Part shown: positions 35,050 through 43,787 of the stretch, one piece after another
Layout of the letters: every line of letters begins with the position of its first letter
Numbering within the stretch: the stretch's first letter is position 1
DNA from: Lottia gigantea
Lineage: Eukaryota; Mollusca; Gastropoda; Lottiidae
Direction of reading: 5' to 3'
Length of the DNA stretch: 64,000 nucleotides
NCBI RefSeq assembly: GCF_000327385.1
Contig: NW_008707425.1
Coordinates: 1,950,658 to 2,014,657 of the forward strand
Program-made: the position numbers and the translations under genes
Notes under the pieces: generated by a model
Seen by the model: only the letters and a program-made list of their open reading frames with translations
Told to the model about the DNA's origin: nothing
The model's database searches: none

Positions 35050-35349
35050 ATGAGTTTAATTCTAAAACACGAACAACACAGATTTGAAGATTATTCGGGC
35101 GACGGTATCTTTTCTTTATTATTTTCTCTATGTAAAACAATAATTCCAAAAGTAGCTAGCTTTGTTTCAAACAACAAATCACTCATTTCAACCGAAGCTA
35201 AAGCCATCGGCTCAATCGCCCAAGCGGGAAAGAGTATAAGCGACTCAGTGAAACAACCTAACGAGTTAAAACAATTAGAGCTAATAAGAAATCTACGAAA
35301 CAGGAGATTAGAAGAAAGGAAAGGAAAAGGTTTTAAAGTTATAGGATAA
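35050..35349 (+). CDS. Polinton small basic protein
   Basis: An open 99-residue frame: an N-terminal amphipathic or hydrophobic region (GIFSLLFSLCKTIIPKVASF) and a basic C-terminal tail (RNLRNRRLEERKGKGFKV). It sits as the first gene after the terminal repeat, 2 bp before the PLA2-like gene. The layout resembles small core or membrane-active virion proteins, but no family is recognised. It is a short gene in a dead element, and activity is not implied. Confidence 0.5.
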   Translation: MSLILKHEQHRFEDYSGDGIFSLLFSLCKTIIPKVASFVSNNKSLISTEAKAIGSIAQAGKSISDSVKQPNELKQLELIRNLRNRRLEERKGKGFKVIG

Positions 35350-35351
35350 AA

Positions 35352-35717
35352 ATGATAGTCGCTCACGCTCTAAAAACTTATTTTGGTTCAGGAGATATAC
35401 AAAAATCATTGGGTTCTCTTCCTGGATTTCCATGGGCGAAATATCCCGGAGAAAAACAACTTCCCGGTCATTATTACACCGGTCCAGGTACCAGGTTAGA
35501 TCTGCGATTAGACGAAAACGATAAACCCAAACCCGGCGAAGAACCACTCCATACAGTTGACGCCACTGCGCTTAAACACGACATACTATACAGAAACAAG
35601 GACATAAACTTCACACATGAAGCAGACAGACAAATGATAATCGAACTTGAAAATATTCCAAATCCAACTTTCAAAGAGAGAATGCAAAGGGCTCTGATCA
35701 TAAAACTGCAAAGATGA
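35352..35717 (+). CDS. Phospholipase A2-like protein (Polinton)
   Basis: A 121-residue frame with the parvovirus-type PLA2 layout: a calcium-loop-like YYTGPGTRLDL (residues about 41-51) and a catalytic-helix-like ALKHDILYRNKD (His-Asp, about 73-84), followed by HEADRQMI. Such domains occur in parvoviral capsid proteins and in several invertebrate Polintons, where they are thought to help cross endosomal membranes. The gene overlaps the integrase start by 4 bp. Confidence 0.8.
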   Translation: MIVAHALKTYFGSGDIQKSLGSLPGFPWAKYPGEKQLPGHYYTGPGTRLDLRLDENDKPKPGEEPLHTVDATALKHDILYRNKDINFTHEADRQMIIELENIPNPTFKERMQRALIIKLQR

Positions 35718-36460
35718 AATTAGGCATGGGATTAGCGGATGAAATTCATAAAGAATTTAGAAAAACTAAAAACTTTTTAAAAGTTAAAGTGTTTGAAAAA
35801 GATGAAATATGGTCAGCCGATTTAATTCATATGCCAGTCGAAAGAGGATTTAAATATTGCTTAACAGTTATAGATTTGTATACGAGATATGCTTGGGTTA
35901 TTCCTTTGAAAAACAAAACAGGATTATCAGTCAAACACGCTTTTGAAACGATTATGAAACAATCTAACCGACATCCAGAAAAACTGTGGGTAGATAAAGG
36001 AAGTGAATTTTATAACAAAAATATGAAATCTCTGAGATTTGAAATTTACAGCACGCATAATGAAGGTAAAGCTGTAGTAATAGAAAGATTTAACAGGACT
36101 CTAAAAAATAAATTATTCAAAAAGTTCACGGAATTGAAATCTCAAAAATGGCTTAAAATATTACCAGAGGTTGTAGATGAATACAATAACAAAATTCATT
36201 CATCTATAGGTGTCTCACCAACGCAAGCCTCGACTAATCCAAATATTATAAAGTCAATTAACGCGCAACATAACTACAAAAATGAAATAAAGAATTTAAA
36301 TATCAAACCCAAATTTAAAGTCGGAGATCGAGTTCGTATTTTCAAATATAAAAGCAAATTCGAAAAAGGTTACGTTGGATACTGGACAAACGAAATATTT
36401 ATCGTTGATAAAGTAAACACCACATCACCTCCGACATACGAATTAATCGATCAAGACTAA
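35714..36460 (+). CDS. Retroviral-type integrase (Polinton)
   Basis: A 248-residue frame with the rve fold. The first Asp lies in IWSADLIHM (about residue 36), the second in KLWVDKGSEFYN and the Glu in AVVIERFNRTLKNK, followed by YNNKIHSSIGVSPTQA. The C-terminal FKVGDRVRIFKYKSKF is a small SH3/chromo-like region. Integrase inserts Polinton DNA and makes the target duplication. The frame looks open here, but the element around it is a fossil. Confidence 0.85.
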   Translation: MKLGMGLADEIHKEFRKTKNFLKVKVFEKDEIWSADLIHMPVERGFKYCLTVIDLYTRYAWVIPLKNKTGLSVKHAFETIMKQSNRHPEKLWVDKGSEFYNKNMKSLRFEIYSTHNEGKAVVIERFNRTLKNKLFKKFTELKSQKWLKILPEVVDEYNNKIHSSIGVSPTQASTNPNIIKSINAQHNYKNEIKNLNIKPKFKVGDRVRIFKYKSKFEKGYVGYWTNEIFIVDKVNTTSPPTYELIDQD

Positions 36461-36516
36461 GAACAAATTATAGGTAGGTTTTATCAAAACAAACTTCAAA
36501 AAACCGACTTTTAAAA

Positions 36517-36928
36517 ATGAATATCTTTCTCGATAAATATGGAACCGATACAACCACAAACTTTCAACTTATGAGATGGGCGAATGAGTTATATATCACC
36601 GTTTTATTATTGCATGAGAGATGAAATAAATGATCTGAAATATAAGAAAGGTAAATTTTACGCTATAACAAATATACATACTTCCGATCAAAAAGGAGTT
36701 CATCATTCTGCTTTCTACAAAGACTCTTCAAATGACTTATATTTTTTCGATTCTTATGGATTAGAACCCACTGAAGAGATAATGAAATTGAATAATCAAC
36801 CAATCAAATGTTCTACCTTTCAAATTCAATTACCGGGACAAAAGTTTTGTGGTCAGCTTTCACTTTGGGTTTTATATCAGTTGAGTTTAGGAAAACAGTT
36901 CGAAGAAATTGTAATAAATTTAACTTAA
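36517..36928 (+). pseudogene. Polinton cysteine protease (adenain/Ulp1-like), broken
   Basis: Key sites in order: KGVHHSAFYKDSS (His), LYFFDSYGLEP (Asp), and QLPGQKFCGQLSLWVLYQL (Gln and nucleophile Cys). This is the layout of adenovirus-type proteases that process capsid proteins in Polintons. The region begins with MNIFLDKYGTDTTTNFQLM. The gene is broken. It follows the integrase by about 55 bp and precedes the fibre-like gene. Confidence 0.75.
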
Positions 36929-36933
36929 TAAAA

Positions 36934-38426
36934 ATGGCGAACAAGTTTGGATTAGGTTCTTTATCTTTAGAAACTAAAAAACCTAACACTACAGCGTGGA
37001 TAAATAAAGCGAAACCTTACTTTGTGGATCAAATCGGAGATACTCTTCAACTAATTTAACTAATTTAAAATCTCCGGAAAACGATAATGACGCTGTTCAC
37101 AAGAAATATTTACGGGAACAAATAAATTCAATTGAAGTAAATAAAAACCATCTAGAAGATAAAATAAGTAATGTGAAAAGATTCTTCAAACGTCAACTGA
37201 ATAATAAAAATTTTGTTAATGAAACAACAGGTAAAAAGATTAATAAGTTTTATTCAAAAAGAATTGGTCAACGTAGTGAACATGACTGAGTCACAAAATT
37301 TAATTTCATTAATATCTAAATTAGAAGATAAGATTGCAAAACAAAAATTAGACATTCAACAATTAATAGATAACATTCCAGATGAAAATGAAGATACGTT
37401 TCAACAGGAATTAAATGCTCTGAAAACTAAACTTAACAGTGAATTACAAAAAGAACTAAGAAATATTAAACAACAAATACAAAACATAGATGATAGCGAA
37501 ATCAAAACCTATATTCAACAACAAATACAGAACATTGATGATAATGTTATTCAACAACAGATAACCACTATTAATAACCTAGTTTTAAAACAGGATAAAA
37601 ATATAGTCGCATTAGAAAAAAAGTATCTCAAGAAAGAATCATATTATTTCAATCTTCCATTTAGAGGTTTGGGACGGAAGTATCCTTCTATTACTGATAA
37701 TATTGATAAATCAAAAGACTATGAATATAAAAAATATGGATTTACAGCAAATATAAGAGTATATTCTGTTCCAGATGGTATTATTTTCCCCCAAAATCTT
37801 TTTGATATAACATTTTTTACTTTTCGAGGAAAACTTATAATTGAAATAACTTTTCCTTTTCAGATAAATATAACACTCAAAAAGTTCTTCAGTTTATCAA
37901 TGGTACAAAAAATGTAGAAATTAAAGAATTTGAAATTAACGACGAAAACAACAAGGTTAATCACTCAAATGAAATTAAAACGAGTGGAAAATATATAGAT
38001 ACGTTTAGAATGTTAATCATACCAGATAATAAAGAAGCTAAACTTTTATTGAGTCATTTTGATATGATATTGGAGACGGAAAGTCCACCATCAGTAAGTA
38101 TTATTAGAAATCCAGAAGATGTAAGCAGTTATCAGTTTTTACGAGCAACAGACTTTGAATACGTAAAACTATATTTTGTTAATAATGATATATTTACCTC
38201 AATTGATATTCATAAAAGTCAACAAAGACAAAAATTTTTGATACTACCAATAAGACATCGTGAGTTTCATGTTAGAATATCAATCTCTATTGAAAAAACA
38301 AAATTTTCAGTTCGTCTGAATAAGATTAATGATTCGAAAGAACAAATGTCGTTAGTATCAGTAAAAGTTTTTATTCAATTTGCCTCTAAACAAGAAACAG
38401 CTTTATCAGAAGTTCACTTAATTTAA
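36934..38426 (+). pseudogene. Polinton fibre-like coiled-coil protein, broken
   Basis: Begins MANKFGLGSLSLETKKPNTT, continues through a long helical region with heptad-like spacing (for example QKLDIQQLIDNIPDENEDTF and repeated QQQIQNID units), then a globular C-terminal domain (YGFTANIRVYSVPDGI, FTSIDIHKSQQRQKFL, ETALSEVHLI). Long coiled coil plus terminal domain is the plan of virion fibres, hence the name, which is inference. Homologous C-terminal domains lie at 9648-10096 and 47101-47760. Several breaks. Confidence 0.55.
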
Positions 38427-38436
38427 TTATCTAAAA

Positions 38437-38580
38437 ATGGAACTCGAAAGTAGACAACAATATATGATAGACAAGCAAAACGAACTAAAAGAAAAACTAA
38501 AGCACTTCAACAAATGTAGAAAAACATGGAGTAGAATTGATTCTGTTTTCAAAACATTAAGTACAGTTCTAACAGTAGAT
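38437..38580 (+). pseudogene. Polinton small membrane protein, partial
   Basis: The N-terminal part matches 10108-10250 (MELESRQQYMIDKQNELKEK). The hydrophobic segments and C-terminus are not present. It follows the fibre-like gene directly, as in copies 1 and 3. Confidence 0.6.
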
Positions 38581-39590
38581 TAAAGGATTTTGAGTTTGGT
38601 TCATTGCCACTCTAAAGACTTTATTGTTATTCGTTTGAGAATCTGGTAAGTTCTTGAAACCAACCATTAAATATCTTGCTGGTTTAATAGTGTTAGTGAT
38701 TGGCCACGTGGTGGATTCACCATTTAAAGTCATGCTACCTACCGTATTACGATGAAGAAAAGCTATTTCAATATCTTTAGTTAATGAGTTGAATATTCTC
38801 GTTTCTACTTCAATTGATGATGTTATTACGGGTATGAAAAGTTGGAGATTCGTTATTTCTAATTTTGCATCTGAACCATTCTCTCCAAAGAATATCTTAT
38901 CATCGTTGATTTCTCTTTGGAATGAATTTTATATGGTAACCCTATGGAAACTTTTCTATGTTCCAACAGACCGAATAAAGGATATAATTTCCAATTTACG
39001 TAATTACCCCACCTATTATTCTCAACAATATTATTATATTAAGTACTCGTTTTTCAAATCCATGATTAGCTGCTCGTGCTACTCTTTCTATTGTGTTTCG
39101 AGCAACAACTCTCACTCTATCTAAATCAGCATCATTTGCAACATTTCTTACCGGTTCTTTTAAAACACTTCCATCACCAACATCGGGTATCCAACTTGAG
39201 ACTGAATCGAAATCTTTAGGATATACAACTGTTTTGGCATTGTGTCGAATTCCCCAGAGTGTTTAATTGTTTCTATCGGATTTGAACCAGCTTCCAAAAC
39301 CATCTCGCTAAATAAAGATGGAGGGAAATTGTTTTCTACGTTGTATTAGTTTGTGGAACTTGATTCTGAGTTCCATCTTTAATTTTGAAATCGCATCTGA
39401 AATAAGCATCGGAAAGAAGCAACCAATTCGATAATGAATTTATTTCGAAGGTAATTCTACCACCATCATTCCATTGGGATTTAGAACCAACAGTCGGTGA
39501 GATGATAATATAATCCTCTTTTGTCTTTTTAAATCGGATGGTATAATCTAAAGATTGGATATAATATTTTATTTGCCATTTTTAAGGTTT
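38581..39590 (-). pseudogene. Polinton major-capsid-like protein, broken
   Basis: The minus strand encodes, from the N-terminal side, IISPTVGSKSQWNDGGRITF, NWLLLSDAYFRCDFKIKDG, PPSLFSEMVLEAGSNPIE and, near the C-terminal end of the preserved part, LMVGFKNLPDSQTNNNKVFR. These blocks resemble the N-terminal and central conserved regions of Polinton double-jelly-roll major capsid proteins. The gene faces the rest of the element and ends at the right terminal repeat. Broken, with several breaks. Confidence 0.6.
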
Positions 39591-39599
39591 AAAATTTGA

Positions 39600-39830
39600 G
39601 TAGAAATTGTGTTTCCAAAAACAAGAGTTATCTCCCTTCTCCATTATTTAAAACCAGATGTTATTTTTATATAAGGGTATTTTTAATATGCTTTTTTTGA
39701 TGGAATGTCGGAAATTGATTGAAGTTGTTTTTGGTGTATGAAATGTAGGGTGTATAGGGTGTATGTATTTATAGGGGGTTTAGGTCTTTTTTGGTGTAAG
39801 AATTTATGAAATGTAGGATGTTTATTTAAT
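39600..39830 (-). repeat. Right terminal inverted repeat of Polinton copy 2
   Basis: Inverted match to 34690-35022. The most conserved inner block is 39602-39640; the outer block contains TTTTTTGGTGTAAGAATTTA and ATGAAATGTAGG repeats. Confidence 0.8.
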
Positions 39831-39990
39831 TCCGAGAAAAGTATGTCGAAAATAAATGATTGATTTAATTCTGAGAAGGGTATGCCGAAAATAAATGATT
39901 TTTACTTAATTCTGAGAAAAGTATGTCGAAATTAAATGAATACAATTTAATTCGAGAAAGGTGTGTTGAAATTAAATAATCAATCGGATT
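39825..39990 (+). repeat. Tandem repeat, about four 42-bp units
   Basis: 'TTTAATTC(T)GAGAAAAGTATG' followed by 'TCGAAAATAAATGATT' repeats with period 40-44 bp, drifting toward 'GTGTTGAAATTAAATAATC'. It starts at the outer edge of Polinton copy 2. Confidence 0.8.
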
Positions 39991-40057
39991 AATTAAGACA
40001 TAGTAAGTTAAAATTAATGATAATATAATTATTTTTTTCTTCTGTTAATATGGCCCC

Positions 40058-40565
40058 AGGACGCTTCCGTAGGAAATAATATCCCAATAAAATTATCATC
40101 GGATAAAGGAGTTACATTCAACAGTCAAGTTAATTTAAATGTGGAAAAATCTCAAAATAATTCACTAGGGTTTGATAAACCAATATATACGGAATCAACA
40201 TTAGCACCACACAAGGCTAATATCGAGAATGATATTGACGTCATTAATATTCACTGTAATTTGATATATAGACACAGCTTTATGGAACAACAATCACTGG
40301 TTAAAGTTTTATGCAACGTTTCGACGTGTTTCCCCCGTCGTCCTCAGGCACATAATGAGAAGAAGTGATGGGCAAACTATATATATTAAGAACACACATT
40401 TATTTGATAAACGGTGGATTTTTCAATAAATACAGACGTCAGATTATTTACAGCATACCAACATTCACTGTACCGATTGGATATAGAATTATAGAGAAAC
40501 TATTTCAAACAACATATTTGACACTTATGATTAAAGATATAACTCTGGAAATCAAAGATGGTTAA
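40058..40565 (+). pseudogene. Polinton penton-like protein, broken
   Basis: Shares SLGFDKPIYTESTLAPHKAN, ENDIDVINIHCNLI, YRIIEKLFQTTYLTLM and KDITLEIKDG with the minus-strand gene at 16884-17498. A 135-bp element sits inside it. The gene lacks the N-terminal region seen in copy 1. Role as in copy 1 (capsid vertex protein by inference). Confidence 0.5.
40267..40401 (-). mobile_element. 135-bp insertion with 8-bp target duplication and hammerhead-like core
   Basis: ATTTGATA occurs at 40259-40266 and 40402-40409. The uninterrupted homologue in copy 1 (about 17090) has it once, so the 135 bp between are an insertion. On the minus strand it holds CTGAGGA (40341-40347), a CGACG/CGTCG stem (40336-40340 with 40322-40326), then AAACG, resembling the end sequences of Penelope elements. 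It has no ORF. Confidence 0.75.
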
Positions 40566-40649
40566 AAATAGGTTTATTGATTTTTGAAACAAGGAAATTG
40601 TAATTCAACTTCATTTAAAAACAAAAAAGTAAATTTATTGATCATTAGT

Positions 40650-40755
40650 AATTAAAGACTCTTCATTCTCTTCTTGAATAGTAAGGCAATCAAAATCATC
40701 AAATTCATAGTTTGCATTCAAACTCAATTCATCTTTATTACCATAAGGATACACG
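40650..40755 (-). pseudogene. Polinton PolB C-terminal end
   Basis: The minus strand encodes YPYGNKDELSLNANYEFDDF and LTIQEENEES, matching the end of PolB at 16790-16883. It lies tail-to-tail with the penton-like gene, as in copy 1. Confidence 0.75.
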
Positions 40756-40899
40756 CGGTGAAGATTCAGATAGAGTGGAAGGGGAAGACGGGTCTGAAAG
40801 TGAAAAGAGAAGGGGAGTGCCCTCTCTACGAAAGAAAGTGGTCTCTTATGAGAGAATTGAGTCGACTGAAACAATTTCATTCATTCCCTTTATTTCATT

Positions 40900-41205
40900 C
40901 TATGTATTAGAAAACCGCGCTTTCACCACTCATAAAAACAATGTTATTCCTTTAACAATGGTTCGTTTACTACGGCATTCCGAGCGCGACAATCTTTAAA
41001 AAACTCCCAAGTTAATTTGATATTTTCTTCATTGCCGGTGAACCGCTTCACACGTTTCTGATCGGGAGAAACATTGCCTGAATTTGGGTCTTACCAACAC
41101 CTATTTCATCGACAATTTGTCGACCATTTTTCCCGGCTTTCGCCAAGTTGATGACCTTGACCCTTTTATTTAATGCTAAAACTTTACGTGTAGGCTTCGA
41201 CATTT
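40900..41205 (-). pseudogene. Tigger/pogo transposase N-terminal, broken
   Basis: The minus strand starts MSKPTRKVLALNKRVKVINL at 41203 and continues with AKAGKNGRQIVDEIGVGKTQ, the CENP-B/pogo helix-turn-helix that binds transposon ends, then a WEFFKDCRARNAVVNEPL block typical of the second CENP-B-like helix domain. There is at least one stop and frame change after the first domain, and no DDE catalytic part remains. The sequence upstream (41250-41440) with GGTGGTCGCGTGAGCAG looks like the element's end. It is inserted between PolB pieces of Polinton copy 3. Confidence 0.7.
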
Positions 41206-41440
41206 TGAAAATGAATGGCTCATGCTTAACTTTTTATATCCATAATAGACTGACATTAATCATTAACAAGCTATAAAATTAATCCTTAGTCCGATTAGCG
41301 ATAATCTCGATAAATCTCACCGATATGTGAAACAACGTGATGTTTAATCAAGGGAGTTAACTAACATTGAAAACTCGTAGGGGGGATTGTATTGTGGTCG
41401 CATATTGAAGGTGATTGCTTAATAAAGGTGGTCGCGTGAG
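41206..41440 (-). mobile_element. Probable Tigger 5' terminal region
   Basis: 'TTGTGGTCGCATATTGAAGG' and 'AAAGGTGGTCGCGTGAGCAG' resemble the TGGTCGC repeats near Tigger/pogo ends. It is continuous with the CENP-B-like start codon at 41203. The exact terminal inverted repeat is not resolved. Confidence 0.45.
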
Positions 41441-41445
41441 CAGCA

Positions 41446-41750
41446 TAGTTGGGGAGCATAATGAAAATAACTTGAGGTTAGAAAGGGAATGTACAGCGGA
41501 TGTAACAGGAGGAAACTGTATATGCTAGCGTGGAAATGTGGGGATCAAATTATGCAAAAAGTAACTGGGTTTGGGGATATATAAAGTAAGATGAAAGTTA
41601 TGATGAACAATGCAAAAATAAATATCTAGGTGATAAATAATGCAAAAAAATGATGTGAAAAATTGTAACAAGTAAAACAAAAACTAACGCAATTGACACG
41701 AACCGGTTTTCGAAGTATTATCCTTTTTCAAGTGTCGGGGAATACGCATT
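41446..41750 (-). mobile_element. Penelope-like element 5' fragment
   Basis: On the minus strand it matches 48424-48720, from the CTTGAAAAAGG..CGAAAACCGG end sequence to the ORF1 start codon region ATGCTCCCCAACTA. Only the 5' leader is present; the rest of the element is missing. Confidence 0.85.
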
Positions 41751-41754
41751 TTCG

Positions 41755-41885
41755 ATGAACAGTTTTTGAGTTATTGCCCTTGACTCTAAAAACGCGTCAA
41801 AAGTTGTTTTTTGCCCTTGATTAGAGTTGTGTGATTTAATTGTTTGTCGTATTTGGGTTATTGATATTGATTTTGAAAAATTTTG
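41755..41885 (-). repeat. Satellite-like unit, partial, reversed
   Basis: On the minus strand it reads GGGCAA then AACTCAAAAACTG and TTCATCGAAAATGC, belonging to the 160-bp family of 54056-54445 and 23250-23455. It directly abuts the Penelope 5' end. Confidence 0.65.
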
Positions 41886-41889
41886 TGGA

Positions 41890-42060
41890 ATTACTCAGCA
41901 TAGATATATATGTAATTGAATTCAAAGTAATCAAATTTCTTCAATATGAATAAAATCGTACTTAAGTCACTAAAGACTGTTTTATCATTTCTGACAGCTG
42001 AAAGTGGGCGTATGAGGGCTTGCCTCGCAAGCTATCTTATATGTTGTAAATGATTTTCTA
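41890..42060 (-). repeat. Unclassified repeat shared with 20330-20440
   Basis: Minus-strand 'GTCTTTAGTGACTTAAGTAC' and flanks match the repeat at 20330. No gene. Confidence 0.4.
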
Positions 42061-43272
42061 TATGCCGAAACTCTTCCTCCTTTAATAAATTGTCTGATAA
42101 AATATCTTATAAAAAGGTCTAAAGGTATGTATGTGAGTAAACGTTTTCTATATTCTGATTTTCAGTATGTTTCGGAGGCATTCTTGTGCTTTCGTAATAT
42201 TCTTCTTCAATCATTTCTTTATCGTAATGATAGAAATAATACCAACCCTTTAAAAATAATGAAGGAGCTGTTAGATTATTGGACATATTCTGTTTTACGA
42301 CTTCTTCCATAACGTTGTTATATTTTACTTAACAAGTTCCAAGACACAGGGTATCACTTTTTGCATATGGTTTCCATTCGTGTCTTAAATATTCCCAATT
42401 ATCTTCAGTGTATTTAGCAATGTCTACATCCATGATCTTTCTCAAATTCATTGTAGATCTTCACTAGTGAATGGATTGGATAAAGGTATAGGCAGAGTGC
42501 CTCTCTATGTTCACTGCGTTTTTAAGTACAATCCAGTTATCAAAACCACTACCATTATGAGAAATCAATGTTAATCTTTTTTCTATCACATTGGCCTAAA
42601 TATTGAAACATTTGATATCTATACAATCTTTACCCACAAATATTTTACAATATTCATGAGTTCATTATAAACATTTTCTTGAATGTTGTCAGTAGGGTTT
42701 CTCTCTAACACTTTTATTAGTTTTTCTAAATTAACTAAATACATGAGTAAGTAATTGCTTTGCGCGTTTCGGTTTCAGTTAAAGTTTCTTCTTAGACCGA
42801 AATGTGAGTTGTATATATATAAAACCCAATCTAATGGATCGTATACATCTCTGGGATATAAATGTCTATATTGAATTCTTTAATTCTAGCAGCTGTCATT
42901 ACTCCTTTTCTATTTGCCTTTGAAAAACTGTTGATAAAACCTTGAAATTTAGTTGCTAAATCTTTGTTCAAAACAAGATTTACACATTTGATAAAACAGT
43001 TACCATCTGTTGGTATGTACCAATTTTCACCTACACATTCATTTATCTTTTTAAGTAGATCAGTTCCTCTACCAGCTCTCGATCTTTTGATTGGTTTGAA
43101 ATTGTCTTTACGTTAAATTATTTTTCCTTTAAAATACCAATTCGTAGCATCAGAATTGATGTCCGTATTTGAAAAGATATTGCGAAAAGTTTTTGCATTG
43201 AAACCAACAAGTGCCATATCTTGTCTGTATTCTCCACCCTGAAATATCTTTCCATCTATTTCAATTTGACAT
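42061..43272 (-). pseudogene. Polinton PolB, N-terminal and exonuclease part, broken
   Basis: The minus strand reads, from 43272 downward, CQIEIDGKIFQGGEYRQDMA, LVGFNAKTFRNIF, an IPTDGNCF-like block, the N-terminal exonuclease region, and later SNNLTAPSLFLKGWYYFYHY. It corresponds to the N-terminal half of PolB at 10670-15430. Polymerase palm motifs are not present. The gene is heavily decayed. Confidence 0.75.
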
Positions 43273-43300
43273 ATAGCCATTGTCCCATTAATGGGACATG
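43273..43300 (+). repeat. piggyBac-end-like sequence around a TTAA palindrome
   Basis: TAGCCATTGTCCCATTAATG resembles the right end of piggyBac copy 2 (TAGCCAATGGCCCATTTATG, about 46112). It contains the palindrome TGTCCCATTAATGGGACA centred on TTAA. Polinton homology stops exactly at its left edge. Confidence 0.5.
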
Positions 43301-43600
43301 TTTTTGATTGCACTACAGCATAATGTGCTTGTTCCAAGCCCATCCCTAGCCATATGATATTTTAAGTCTATAAACAGAGTTTGATTGCGACTAGTCCGAT
43401 CGAGTCTACTTTTAGCAGTTATCTCCCTTGAACCCGCCAAAGCCTTGAAAATGTCAAAAATAATGTCAAGTTAGTAATTTTCACATTTTAAGGTCTTTAT
43501 TCATGAAATAACTTTAGAAATACTATAAAATATAACAATGAGATTGGTTGTGACAAAGATTTGACACGTTTCTAGCGTTTCCGTTGCAGTTGTGAGCAAA
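43301..43600. other. Unassigned DNA beside piggyBac copy 2
   Basis: No gene is recognised; part of the 3-kb block that replaces a short stretch of PolB. Confidence 0.35.
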
Positions 43601-43787
43601 TTAAAAAGTGTCCCATAAGTGACCCAATGGCTGCGGATGGGGACATTTTTTTTCATACTGCTAATTATTGCAACTGTCAAATTTACGTTGATTTCCATAT
43701 TTCTACTCCTTGTACACCTAGGTTCAGTATGTGATGTATTCGAATACTCACACGATTTTGAAATTGGATTAGAAATTTATTGAATTA

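Larger units (their letters stand above)
34690..39830. mobile_element. Polinton fossil, copy 2: compact derivative with both terminal inverted repeats
   Basis: Parts in order: left terminal inverted repeat; small basic protein; PLA2-like protein; integrase; cysteine protease; fibre-like coiled-coil protein; part of the small membrane protein; major-capsid-like gene on the minus strand; right terminal inverted repeat. PolB, packaging ATPase and penton are not seen, so at about 5.1 kb it is far shorter than a full Polinton (15-20 kb). It is broken, with several breaks in the structural genes, while the integrase, PLA2 and basic-protein frames look open. It is flanked by a Penelope fragment and a tandem repeat. 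Confidence 0.8.

Noticed and set aside
40313-40348. A canonical hammerhead ribozyme (CTGAGGA ... GAAAC) on the minus strand
   Set aside because: The 5-bp stem uses the G that should be the unpaired G of GAA, and I cannot draw a convincing third stem, so I call it hammerhead-like only.
40712-40999. Plus-strand ORF of 95 codons near Polinton copy 3
   Set aside because: It is antisense to Tigger and PolB relics and shows no domain.
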